Shown here one piece after another: positions 1-6,572 of a stretch of 19,181 bases of DNA. Made by a program: the position numbers and the translations under genes. Numbering within the stretch: the stretch's first letter is position 1; each line of letters begins with the position of its first letter. Source of the DNA: ZLKRG08 sp046094385 (lineage in GTDB: Bacteria > Actinomycetota > Actinomycetes > Nanopelagicales > Nanopelagicaceae). The notes under the pieces were generated by a model, which was given only the letters and a program-made list of their open reading frames with translations, was not told the origin of the DNA and ran no database searches. The stretch lies in the NCBI GenBank assembly GCA_046094385.1, contig JBJTHJ010000108.1:1-19181 (forward strand), given 5' to 3'.

Positions 1-339
1 TGCAAGCTTCTTATTTGTAACTGTGACTTTCTCAGCTTTTAATATCTTAGAAGTCGGCTTCATCCCTTTTTCACGAATCTCTTCAGAGAAAGAAACGAAC
101 ACCAATCGTTTAGCGAGTTTTTCACCCGAGACGTAAGTTCCACTTCCTGGCACCGTATAAATAAATCCATCCGCTTGCAAAGACGCCAACGCTTGGCGCA
201 CAGTCATTGGTGAAACTTCGTAGTTAGTAGCTAATTGTCTAACTGAAGGAATTTGAGAATTTGGCTTTAGCTTTGCAAATTTGATTTGTAATTTTTCTCG
301 CAGCTCAACATGCTTGTGTTTGCGAGTTTGGATGGCCAT
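1..339 (-). CDS. GntR/HutC-family transcriptional regulator (3' truncated by window edge)
   Basis: I read this by translating the reverse strand from an ATG at 339; 113 codons are present and the frame runs off the window. Residues about 26-70 form a classic GntR winged helix-turn-helix: IPSVRQLA, then VSPMTVRQAL, then the wing DGFIYTVPGSGTYVS. The following residues (EEIREKGMKPTSKILKAE) look like the start of a UTRA effector domain, which places it in the HutC subfamily that senses sugars or amino-acid derivatives. An in-frame stop 27-25 bases upstream and no other usable start fix the ATG. It begins 32 bp after the SIS-domain gene on the same strand, so the two probably form one operon, and the regulator likely responds to the amino-sugar phosphate handled by that enzyme (NagR/DasR-like, inference). 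The effector domain is mostly outside the window, so ligand class is open. Confidence 0.85.
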   Translation of the reverse strand, partial: MAIQTRKHKHVELREKLQIKFAKLKPNSQIPSVRQLATNYEVSPMTVRQALASLQADGFIYTVPGSGTYVSGEKLAKRLVFVSFSEEIREKGMKPTSKILKAEKVTVTNKKLA

Positions 340-371
340 AAATAAATCATCCCATACCGAAGTTCAGTCGG

Positions 372-1406
372 CTAGCGGGTGATAATTACTTTGTTCAAGC
401 CTCGGGGGCTATCGGGATCTAAACCATTCGATGTTGCTAAATAATGTGTCACCTTTTGAAAGGCGACGATATCCGAAATTGATGCCGTGATTTCGGACGA
501 TAAAGCAAGGCCAGATAAGACGATATCGCCAGCTTCAGCTAATTTGCCACTACCTATCCAAAACAATTTCCCAGTGATTGCCCTTACTTTCTTTGGCACA
601 TCGCCAAATGAATCTACCGGCAGATGCTCTGGGGCAATAAATATAACTTGGGAAGTTTCATTTAGCGAAGCGATTGGTCCATGCATAAAATCTGAAGAGG
701 ACATTCCCTGCACTGGGACCAAGCAAGTTTCCTGGAGTTTGAGTGCAAATTCCTTGGCATTTGGATAAGAGAAACCTCTACCCAGAACATAAATTGGCCT
801 ATTTATATCTAATTCCTTTGCGAATGCTTGATAATTAGTTTTATCATCCACAAAATGTTTAGCACCTTTAATAATTTCATCGGTTTCTACGGGGTTTTTG
901 CTCCAATGCAGAGTTAACAAATATGCAGCCATGATCTGGCCGGCATAGCTCTTGGTTGCTGGCACCGCAAGCTCCAGTCCAGCGCCGATAAAGATGTGAT
1001 GGTCAGATAGCTCTGCCAAAGGAGATTTGGAATCATTGGTAATAGAGAGCACATAGGCGCCGCCAGCCTTGGCAGCTTTGGCGAAAGAGATTAGATCTAA
1101 CGATTGGCCACTCTGACTTATCGCAACCAACAAAGTTCCTTGATATTGCAATCTAGCCTCATACATGGTGGCAATCGATGGAGATGCCAATGCAACTGGT
1201 AGCCCCATTTTTAACTCAATTAAGTACTTTAAAAAATGTGCTGCGTTATCTGAGGTACCACGAGCCAAAATCACTACAGATTTGAAATTATGCTCTTCGA
1301 ATAACGACTTTGCTTTTGAATCTTCTGCAATCTGATTGCTTAAAGATTTCAGCACCTCTGGAATCTCAGAGATCTCTCTGAGCATCTCATTTCCAGGAAG
1401 TGACAT
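372..1406 (-). CDS. SIS-domain sugar-phosphate isomerase/deaminase (GlmS C-terminal-like, NagB-II type candidate)
   Basis: This 344-residue protein consists of two SIS domains without the glutaminase half of GlmS. The first spans about 30-165 (LARGTSDNAA at 48-57; SQSGQSLD at 97-104, the phosphosugar-binding loop). The second spans about 195-335 (LGRGFSYPNAKEFALKLQE at 208-226; MHGPIASL at 241-248). It ends in the DPDxPRGLxKV tail (330-340) shared with GlmS and GlmD/NagB-II proteins. Such free-standing enzymes usually deaminate glucosamine-6-phosphate or isomerise related amino-sugar phosphates in the cytoplasm. The GntR/HutC gene directly downstream supports a catabolic amino-sugar role. The ATG at 1406 is preceded only by a weak purine-rich AGAGA. 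tRNA-Ser(GCU) lies 41 bp upstream on the same strand with no visible terminator, so read-through is possible. Substrate and exact reaction cannot be decided from sequence alone. Confidence 0.82.
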   Translation of the reverse strand: MSLPGNEMLREISEIPEVLKSLSNQIAEDSKAKSLFEEHNFKSVVILARGTSDNAAHFLKYLIELKMGLPVALASPSIATMYEARLQYQGTLLVAISQSGQSLDLISFAKAAKAGGAYVLSITNDSKSPLAELSDHHIFIGAGLELAVPATKSYAGQIMAAYLLTLHWSKNPVETDEIIKGAKHFVDDKTNYQAFAKELDINRPIYVLGRGFSYPNAKEFALKLQETCLVPVQGMSSSDFMHGPIASLNETSQVIFIAPEHLPVDSFGDVPKKVRAITGKLFWIGSGKLAEAGDIVLSGLALSSEITASISDIVAFQKVTHYLATSNGLDPDSPRGLNKVIITR

Positions 1407-1447
1407 CGAAATCCATTCTCTTTAATTAAGACTTATCAGGACTTGAG

Positions 1448-1537
1448 CGGAGACGAGAGGATTTGAACCTCCGAGACCCTTTAGGGGTCAACCTCATTAG
1501 CAGTGAGGCGCACTAGACCGGGCTATGCGACGTCTCC
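1448..1537 (-). tRNA. tRNA-Ser(GCU)
   Basis: The reverse strand folds as a class II tRNA of 90 nt. The acceptor stem pairs GGAGACG with CGTCTCC, with discriminator G at 1448. The anticodon stem CCTCA/TGAGG encloses the loop CTGCTAA, giving anticodon GCU (bases 1501-1499), which reads AGU/AGC. A long variable arm (GACCC, five-base loop, GGGTC) and a TTCAAAT T-loop identify serine. CCA is not encoded; the bases after the discriminator are CTC. No terminator hairpin is visible between its 3' end and the SIS gene. Confidence 0.95.
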
Positions 1538-1553
1538 AGTAGAGCGCAGTTTA
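1538..1553 (-). promoter_or_regulatory. Predicted -10 element of tRNA-Ser(GCU)
   Basis: TAAACT (1553-1548) lies 10 nt before the mature 5' end of the tRNA, which would give a leader of only 3-4 nt. The same hexamer precedes crgA. No convincing -35 hexamer is seen at 16-18 bp spacing, so this is a spacing-based prediction. Confidence 0.4.
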
Positions 1554-1593
1554 CCTCAGGAATTTACCCAGGATTTTGCCTAAGAATCTTGGC

Positions 1594-1755
1594 TTACTTT
1601 TCGCCTGAATTAATCGTTTTTATCATCGGAACTGGGCATGGTGCGCCATCGCAACAATTATTTTTCATGTGGCAATGTGGGCATAACCAACGAGTTGCGA
1701 CTGGATCATAGGGGCGATCGCAGAAATCACAAGGCATCTGATTATTGGCTTCCAT
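1594..1755 (-). CDS. Small Cys-rich putative zinc-ribbon protein, 53 aa
   Basis: The protein has 53 residues and seven cysteines: C9, C12, C25, C28, C34, C35 and C40. Two CxxC knuckles (CDFC at 9-12; CPHC at 25-28) are separated by 12 residues, which is zinc-ribbon spacing, and a Cys-Cys-x4-Cys tail follows. No membrane segment or signal peptide is visible. I chose the ATG at 1755, because a perfect TATAAT (1768-1763) ends 7 nt upstream of it. The longer frame reaching 1812 would run through the promoter and into the divergent pepP gene. It is transcribed divergently from pepP, with 30 bp between start codons. It may bind zinc or a nucleic acid. I do not recognise a named family, and its function is unknown. 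Confidence 0.65.
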   Translation of the reverse strand: MEANNQMPCDFCDRPYDPVATRWLCPHCHMKNNCCDGAPCPVPMIKTINSGEK

Positions 1756-1785
1756 GAATGTAATTATAAGAAGTATTCTTATCAA
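1756..1785. promoter_or_regulatory. Bidirectional promoter between the Cys-rich gene and pepP, with inverted repeat
   Basis: Two back-to-back -10-like hexamers are visible. TATAAT on the minus strand (1768-1763) sits 7 nt before the ATG at 1755, and TATTCT on the plus strand (1774-1779) sits 6 nt before the ATG at 1786. With usual -10 to start-site spacing, both transcripts would begin at or next to the A of the ATG, so they would be leaderless. An inverted repeat of 7 bp arms (ATAAGAA at 1766-1772, TTCTTAT at 1776-1782, 3 bp spacer) overlaps both hexamers and could be an operator or simply the symmetry of the promoter. There is no room for a Shine-Dalgarno site on either side. Confidence 0.6.
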
Positions 1786-3225
1786 ATGAGCGAAAAAGCC
1801 AAACGCGTCCATGACACTGCGCCTTCAGAAGCCTATGCCAACTTCATGAAGAATAACTGGGCAGATATTCCGTTATCTGATCTTGGAATTAGCCCGGTTG
1901 TTAAAAACTGCATTGAGCGACGTAATGTCTTGAGCGCTGCATTTAAAGGGCTACGAATAGTTTTACCTTCGGGAGTAGATAAAGTAAGAAGTAATGATTG
2001 CTACTATCTATATCGACCACACTCAGCATTTGCTTATCACACCGGTGTGCAAGGCGTAGAAGCCAATCCAGATGCAGTCTTGGTTCTTGAGCCAAATGGC
2101 GAGTCCCATGATCCCATACTCTTTATTAAACCTAGATCAACTAGAGATACTGATGCTTTCTATCGTGATGCTAAGTATGGAGAGTTATGGGTGGGCCGTC
2201 GCTATACAACCGATGATGCCAACAAGCGGTATCAAATCGAATGTCGAAATGTCGAAGATCTAGCCAAACTCTTCTCCGATAAGAAACCAACAGTAACCAT
2301 TAGGGATGAAGACCCAAAGGTAGATAAATTAATCGCAGAGCATGAGCGCGATGCCGAGTTACTTGAATTTACCTCTTCACAACGTTTCATTAAAGATAAT
2401 TATGAAATTGATGAATTGCAGAAGGCTGTAGATGCAACCAGTCGTGGATTTGAAGATATGGTTAAAGTTTTTCAAGAGGCAACCAAACACCCGCGTGGTG
2501 AGCGCATCGTAGAAGGCGCTTTCTATGCCAGAGCCAGGGCAGAGGGCAACGATCTCGGTTACAACACCATCGCTGCATCCGGTTCACATGCCTGCGTCTT
2601 ACATTGGAATCGTAATGATGGCGCTGTTAAAAATGGCGATTTGATTCTGATCGATGCTGGAATCGAGATGGATTCCTACTACACGGCAGATATCACGCGC
2701 ACTCTTCCAGTAAATGGAAAATTTACACATGCGCAGCGTGAGTTATATATGTTGGTATATAACGCACAAAAAGCTGGGTTTGCTGCGGCCAAGGCCGGCG
2801 CGAAGATCGCTGATATCAATCGTGCCTGCCAGGAAGTTTTAGCAGTTGGGCTTGAGAAACTTGGTGCACTACCAGTGAGCGCAGCTGAATCTTTAGAGCC
2901 ACAAAATGGCTACCATCGCCGCTGGACTTTGCATGGAGTCAGCCACATGTTGGGATTAGATGTACATGACTGTGCGTATGCAAAACATGATGTTTATATG
3001 GGGCCGCTGGAAGCTGGCATGGTAATCACGATCGAGCCGGGTTTATATATCCAACCTGATGACGAACTCTTCCCGCCTGATTATCGCGGAATAGGAATTC
3101 GAATCGAAGATGATGTAGTGATCACCAAAGATGGATGTATCAATTTGTCTGAGAAATTACCCCGCCATCCAGATGAGATTGAAAGCTGGATGGCTTCAGT
3201 ACTAATCTCTCCAAGAACTATTTAG
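1786..3225 (+). CDS. pepP: Xaa-Pro aminopeptidase (aminopeptidase P, M24B)
   Basis: This is a 479-residue cytoplasmic metallopeptidase that removes N-terminal residues preceding proline. The N-terminal aminopeptidase P domain covers about 38-180, with the RSND...YRPHSAFAYHTG block at 68-86. The C-terminal pita-bread domain covers about 200-460. It carries the five expected di-metal ligands: D290 (ILIDAG), D302 (ADITRT), H387 (HGVSHMLG), E417 (TIEPG) and E441 (RIEDD). Length and the N-terminal extension match actinobacterial PepP. The ATG at 1786 is 6 nt after the -10-like TATTCT, implying a leaderless mRNA. The last 24 bp overlap the 3' end of guaB1 on the opposite strand, and no terminator is visible there, so the two transcripts must be antisense at their ends. 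Confidence 0.94.
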   Translation: MSEKAKRVHDTAPSEAYANFMKNNWADIPLSDLGISPVVKNCIERRNVLSAAFKGLRIVLPSGVDKVRSNDCYYLYRPHSAFAYHTGVQGVEANPDAVLVLEPNGESHDPILFIKPRSTRDTDAFYRDAKYGELWVGRRYTTDDANKRYQIECRNVEDLAKLFSDKKPTVTIRDEDPKVDKLIAEHERDAELLEFTSSQRFIKDNYEIDELQKAVDATSRGFEDMVKVFQEATKHPRGERIVEGAFYARARAEGNDLGYNTIAASGSHACVLHWNRNDGAVKNGDLILIDAGIEMDSYYTADITRTLPVNGKFTHAQRELYMLVYNAQKAGFAAAKAGAKIADINRACQEVLAVGLEKLGALPVSAAESLEPQNGYHRRWTLHGVSHMLGLDVHDCAYAKHDVYMGPLEAGMVITIEPGLYIQPDDELFPPDYRGIGIRIEDDVVITKDGCINLSEKLPRHPDEIESWMASVLISPRTI

Positions 3226-4638
3226 CGGTCTACCTTCGGCATATCCTGATGCTGATTGCACACCAATAACTGCACGCTCTGAAAATTCAGTTAAGTTTCT
3301 TGCACCAGCATAGGTACATGAACTACGTAAACCGGCGATGATCTCATCAATCAAATCCTCAACGCCAGGACGAATTGGATCTAAGTACATCTTTGATGAT
3401 GAGATTCCCTCTTCGAAGAGCGATTTACGTGCGCGTTCAAATGCATCTTCAGCGGAGGTGCGTGCATTTACTGCCCGCTTTGAGGCCATACCAAAAGATT
3501 CTTTGTAGGCGCGGCCATTTACATCTGTCTTTAAATCTCCTGGAGATTCATAGGTACCGGCAAACCAAGAGCCGATCATTACCTGTGCTGCGCCAGCCGC
3601 AAGTGCTAACGCGACATCTCGTGGATGGCGCACTCCACCATCTGCCCAAACACTTTTGCCTAATCTCTTCGCTTCGATTGCGCACTCTAAGACTGCTGAA
3701 AATTGCGGGCGTCCAACCCCTGTCTGCATACGCGTTGTACACATTGCGCCAGGACCAACCCCGACTTTGATGATATCTGCGCCAGCTTCAATGAGATCAC
3801 GCACACCTTCAGCGGTCACCACATTTCCTGCAACGACTGGAACTCCTAAATTTAAAGTTTTTATTGCCTGCAGCGCCTCGATCATCTTCTTCTGATGTCC
3901 GTGTGCAGTATCCACGACAATCACATCTGCGCCAGCTTCGACCAATTTGGCAGCTTTCTGTGCCACATCGCCATTGATTCCTACTGCAGTAGCAATCAGT
4001 AACTTGCCGTTCTTATCAACTGCCGGTTGATAAAGCGTGGCTCGAAGCGCACCAGTCTTGGTGATTACTCCAACTAGCTCACCATTGGAACTCACAACTG
4101 GCGCAAGCGATCTACGATTTTCGGATAAGAAATCAAAAGCTTGATGTGGATTCAATGAATCCGGCATTGTCGTTAGCTCTTTACTCATTACCTGTTGCAA
4201 TTGAGTGAATCGATCTACGTTATTTAGATCCTCTTCGGTCACAATTCCAATGGGTTTATTGGCTTCGACGATCACAATTGCGCCATGCGCCCTTTTGTGC
4301 AGTAACGAAGCGGCATCTGCCACAGTTTGAGTTGGCGCTAAAGTTATTGGGGTATCAAAGAGTGTATGGCGACTTTTTACCCAATGAATCACATCTTTAA
4401 CTACGATATAAGGAACGTCTTGTGGAATAACTACCAAACCACCACGTCGCGCAACCGTTTCAGCCATTCTCCGTCCGGCAATTGCGGTCATATTCGCCAC
4501 AACTAACGGAATATGGGTACCAGTGTTATCGGTACTACTTAGATCCACTTCCAATCGACTTGAAAGTTCGGATCTGCTTGGGACCATGAAGACATCGTCA
4601 TATGTCAGGTCATACGTGGGTTGATTTATAAAGCGCAC
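3202..4638 (-). CDS. guaB1: GuaB1-family IMP dehydrogenase-like protein, probable CBS-containing GMP reductase
   Basis: The protein has 478 residues, the usual length of the actinobacterial GuaB1 family. A TIM barrel is interrupted by a CBS pair at about 95-205 (TPITLAPTQTVADAA; MPDSLNPHQAFDFL). The catalytic loop is GVGPGAMCTTRMQTGVGRP, with nucleophile C300. The NAD(P)/IMP-site signatures VVDTAHGHQ (241-249) and AGNVVTAEGV (270-279) are present. Members were long annotated as IMP dehydrogenases, but the mycobacterial GuaB1 has been shown to be a GMP reductase (GMP + NADPH to IMP + NH3). The same purine-salvage role is inferred here, with the CBS module as nucleotide sensor. The start is a GTG at 4638, with TAAAGT 8 nt upstream in the 35 bp gap after the IDO gene. 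Its 3' end overlaps pepP by 24 bp. Confidence 0.9.
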   Translation of the reverse strand: MRFINQPTYDLTYDDVFMVPSRSELSSRLEVDLSSTDNTGTHIPLVVANMTAIAGRRMAETVARRGGLVVIPQDVPYIVVKDVIHWVKSRHTLFDTPITLAPTQTVADAASLLHKRAHGAIVIVEANKPIGIVTEEDLNNVDRFTQLQQVMSKELTTMPDSLNPHQAFDFLSENRRSLAPVVSSNGELVGVITKTGALRATLYQPAVDKNGKLLIATAVGINGDVAQKAAKLVEAGADVIVVDTAHGHQKKMIEALQAIKTLNLGVPVVAGNVVTAEGVRDLIEAGADIIKVGVGPGAMCTTRMQTGVGRPQFSAVLECAIEAKRLGKSVWADGGVRHPRDVALALAAGAAQVMIGSWFAGTYESPGDLKTDVNGRAYKESFGMASKRAVNARTSAEDAFERARKSLFEEGISSSKMYLDPIRPGVEDLIDEIIAGLRSSCTYAGARNLTEFSERAVIGVQSASGYAEGRPLNSSWRD

Positions 4639-4652
4639 GTGGCAGAACTTTA
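4639..4652 (-). promoter_or_regulatory. Candidate -10 element of guaB1
   Basis: TAAAGT (4652-4647) ends 8 nt before the GTG start. This fits a leaderless or nearly leaderless mRNA made separately from the upstream IDO gene. No convincing -35 was found, and no Shine-Dalgarno sequence is visible. Confidence 0.35.
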
Positions 4653-4673
4653 CGCCATCAACTCATTTTTTGG

Positions 4674-5849
4674 TTATTTACGCTCAGCCACCGGTTGGTT
4701 TCGGGTCTCATCACGATGTTTCCGAAGATAGATCATAAATGGAGTTCCACCTGTGCCTACAGCTGATGGATTACCGGGCGTCTTCTGAGCTTGTGCGTGA
4801 ATATATTGACCTGCATATTCAAGGTGTAACGCTCGGAAATCTGCCAATAGCTGCACACACTCATTGAAAACTTTGACTGTAGCTTCATCGTTAGTTTCAA
4901 GTAGATAGTTTCGAATACTTGGGCCGCTCTCAACGGCTTCGATGAACTGGACATGTTTTGGTGGCATGTATTGGCGCATCTCCATCAAATAATCCCGAAG
5001 TTCATCACGTTCGTGTTCGATTCCTAAAGCGCCATCAAGCGCCGGAACAATTGCACTTTGCGCACCAGTCTCGCCTCGGTATTTCATGCCTTCACCTTTT
5101 AGCTCAGACAAACCTTCATAAACCACACCATTTGGAAGCGATGGGTTGTTCTTCCAGCCAAAGATATATGGACGAACTCTATGGAAATATACATATGGAT
5201 CACACTTCTCTGGCATGCGCGCTAATACGTCATACATCGCTTTGATTGAATCACGCATCTTGATCATGGCGCTATTTAAGGCTGCGCTATCTTTTGCAAC
5301 AACTGCATGTTGCGCCTCTTCAATAGCCTTTAACGCACGGCCAGCTTTCTTCTCGATATCAATATGAATGATTATGAACCACTCTTCATCCTGGCCGGCA
5401 AGGAAACATTGCAGTAATGCGATATTTCCACATTCGATGGGACCTTTTGGATCGATGCGATACCAGTTATCGATTGAATACGAGCTGTAACTTAATATCG
5501 GCGGCCGGCCTACTAACTTTCCGACTTCATACCAGGGCTTTGCCAAAACTTCCGGAATTGAATGCGCCGCATCATTGCTAGACCATTGATAAGCCATGCC
5601 GATGTAGCTGATTGCTAAGAAAGCCCGTCTGATTTCGCCTTCACTTTTTAGCGCTGCCACCTCAAATTTAGGTAATTTCTTTACACGCTCTCGAAAGTCA
5701 TCACACATTAAATATTTGGGCAGATTGGTAGCCATCTCATCCCATGCTGAGTTCTCTGGTCCAAGATGTCTGACCGGATCGACTTCTTGCATATATCCAA
5801 ATTCTTCAGTTATACCGAAGTCGGACAGCTTTACAGGTTTCTGATTCAT
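4674..5849 (-). CDS. Indoleamine 2,3-dioxygenase family heme protein
   Basis: This 391-residue cytoplasmic protein resembles indoleamine 2,3-dioxygenase along its whole length. Family blocks are GWKNNPSLPNGVVYEG (231-246), YMPPKHVQFIEAVES (294-308), and the C-terminal GTGGTPFMIYLRKHRDET (365-382). The proximal heme ligand is expected at H342 (FRALHLEYAGQYI), matching human IDO1 H346. R226 aligns with human R231, which contacts the substrate. By my eye alignment the human distal S167 position is occupied by H162. The family oxidises L-tryptophan or other indoles to N-formylkynurenine-type products with O2. No other kynurenine-pathway gene lies in the window, so the true substrate and use are open. 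The ATG at 5849 sits 6 nt after TATTTT, with a -35-like TTGATT 17 bp further upstream, so it is probably leaderless and independently transcribed. Confidence 0.88.
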   Translation of the reverse strand: MNQKPVKLSDFGITEEFGYMQEVDPVRHLGPENSAWDEMATNLPKYLMCDDFRERVKKLPKFEVAALKSEGEIRRAFLAISYIGMAYQWSSNDAAHSIPEVLAKPWYEVGKLVGRPPILSYSSYSIDNWYRIDPKGPIECGNIALLQCFLAGQDEEWFIIIHIDIEKKAGRALKAIEEAQHAVVAKDSAALNSAMIKMRDSIKAMYDVLARMPEKCDPYVYFHRVRPYIFGWKNNPSLPNGVVYEGLSELKGEGMKYRGETGAQSAIVPALDGALGIEHERDELRDYLMEMRQYMPPKHVQFIEAVESGPSIRNYLLETNDEATVKVFNECVQLLADFRALHLEYAGQYIHAQAQKTPGNPSAVGTGGTPFMIYLRKHRDETRNQPVAERK

Positions 5850-5884
5850 TTGACGAAAATATCTGTAACTTGGCTACAAATCAA
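5850..5884 (-). promoter_or_regulatory. Predicted leaderless promoter of the IDO gene
   Basis: The reverse strand shows TTGATT (5884-5879), a 17 bp spacer and TATTTT (5861-5856), followed by 6 nt to the ATG. The start site would fall on the start codon. It lies in the gap after the CrcB stop codon and is one of the best promoter-like arrangements in the window. Confidence 0.5.
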
Positions 5885-5887
5885 GAT

Positions 5888-6223
5888 TTAAATCAAAGAT
5901 TTTCCCAAGATAAATGCGGCGAATCCAAGAGCCAAAGAGAGCAGTAAATTAAGGGTTATTTCTTGGAATTTACGATTTTTATAACCTAAATAGAGATCCA
6001 CAATGAATGTGGACCAGGTGGTGAGCGCGCCACAGAATCCCAAAAGTAAATATTCACTACCCTCTACAGGAGCGCTTGCTATAAATCCAATTGCAAAGGA
6101 GCCAATTACATTTGCAATCATGATTCCGACTGGTAATTGATACCTTGGTCGAAAATAATTATCTAGCCAAAACCTAATTGGCGTACCAAGCGCAGCGCCA
6201 ACTGAAAAAAGTAATAAATTCAT
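5888..6223 (-). CDS. crcB: CrcB/Fluc fluoride channel subunit (downstream copy)
   Basis: This 111-residue membrane protein has four predicted helices and the CrcB signatures LGTPIRF (12-18), ANVIGSFAIGF (37-47, pore Asn N38) and GFCGALTTWSTF (62-73). The family forms antiparallel dimeric channels that let fluoride leave the cytoplasm. The Phe-box motif usually reads TTFSTF; here the first Phe is W70 and the second is kept (F73). The ATG overlaps the TGA of the upstream crcB in an ATGA arrangement, there is no Shine-Dalgarno site, and translation is probably coupled. The two copies likely form a heterodimer. Confidence 0.92.
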   Translation of the reverse strand: MNLLLFSVGAALGTPIRFWLDNYFRPRYQLPVGIMIANVIGSFAIGFIASAPVEGSEYLLLGFCGALTTWSTFIVDLYLGYKNRKFQEITLNLLLSLALGFAAFILGKSLI

Positions 6224-6555
6224 AATTGGGGCTCGAAGATCTTCCGAGCGATAGGGATGGCAACGGTGATTACCAATGCGCTTAAAGCCAATGTCTCCAT
6301 TCGATAAATAAAGCCAACTTGCTCAGTGAGCAAAATTGCTGAAGAAAAAGTGGTTAACCCACCACAGAAACCTGGAAGTAGTAGGTGTCTGAGATTTGCA
6401 CTCGGGTGATTGGTGCAATAGACCACGACAAAAGCTGCAACGGCTACCCCAATTACATTGGCGGCTAGAACTCCATATTGATCAGAGCCTAAAAGTTCAT
6501 TTAGAAGATAACGAAAAAGTGAGCCGATTACTCCACCAATCGCAACCATCAACAT
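6220..6555 (-). CDS. crcB: CrcB/Fluc fluoride channel subunit (upstream copy)
   Basis: This is the second 111-residue, four-helix Fluc subunit. It has GGVIGSLFRYLLNELLG (7-23), ANVIGVAVAAF (32-42, pore Asn N33) and GFCGGLTTFSS (62-72). In the Phe box the first Phe is kept (F70), while the position of the second is A73, the reverse of its partner. It is the first gene of the pair. Its ATG is 17 bp after the holin-family gene and 7 nt after a -10-like CATAAT, so it may have its own leaderless transcript as well as read-through from the sdh operon. No fluoride riboswitch fits in the 17 bp upstream. Confidence 0.92.
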   Translation of the reverse strand: MLMVAIGGVIGSLFRYLLNELLGSDQYGVLAANVIGVAVAAFVVVYCTNHPSANLRHLLLPGFCGGLTTFSSAILLTEQVGFIYRMETLALSALVITVAIPIARKIFEPQL

Positions 6556-6568
6556 AGGTTGAATTATG
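6556..6568 (-). promoter_or_regulatory. Candidate -10 element of the crcB pair
   Basis: CATAAT (6568-6563) ends 7 nt before the crcB ATG, in the 17 bp gap behind the holin-family gene. Five of six bases match TATAAT, and the spacing equals that of the other putative leaderless starts. No -35 is recognisable. Confidence 0.35.
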
Positions 6569-6572
6569 GCAG

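Noticed and set aside
1421..1430. TTAATTAA palindrome between tRNA-Ser(GCU) and the SIS gene
   Set aside because: An 8 bp AT-only palindrome with no GC stem or T-run is too weak for a terminator or operator call.
1505..1525. CTAGACCGG-like half of a DasR/NagR-type operator near the amino-sugar genes
   Set aside because: It is the D-arm of tRNA-Ser(GCU), not an operator; no symmetric partner exists.
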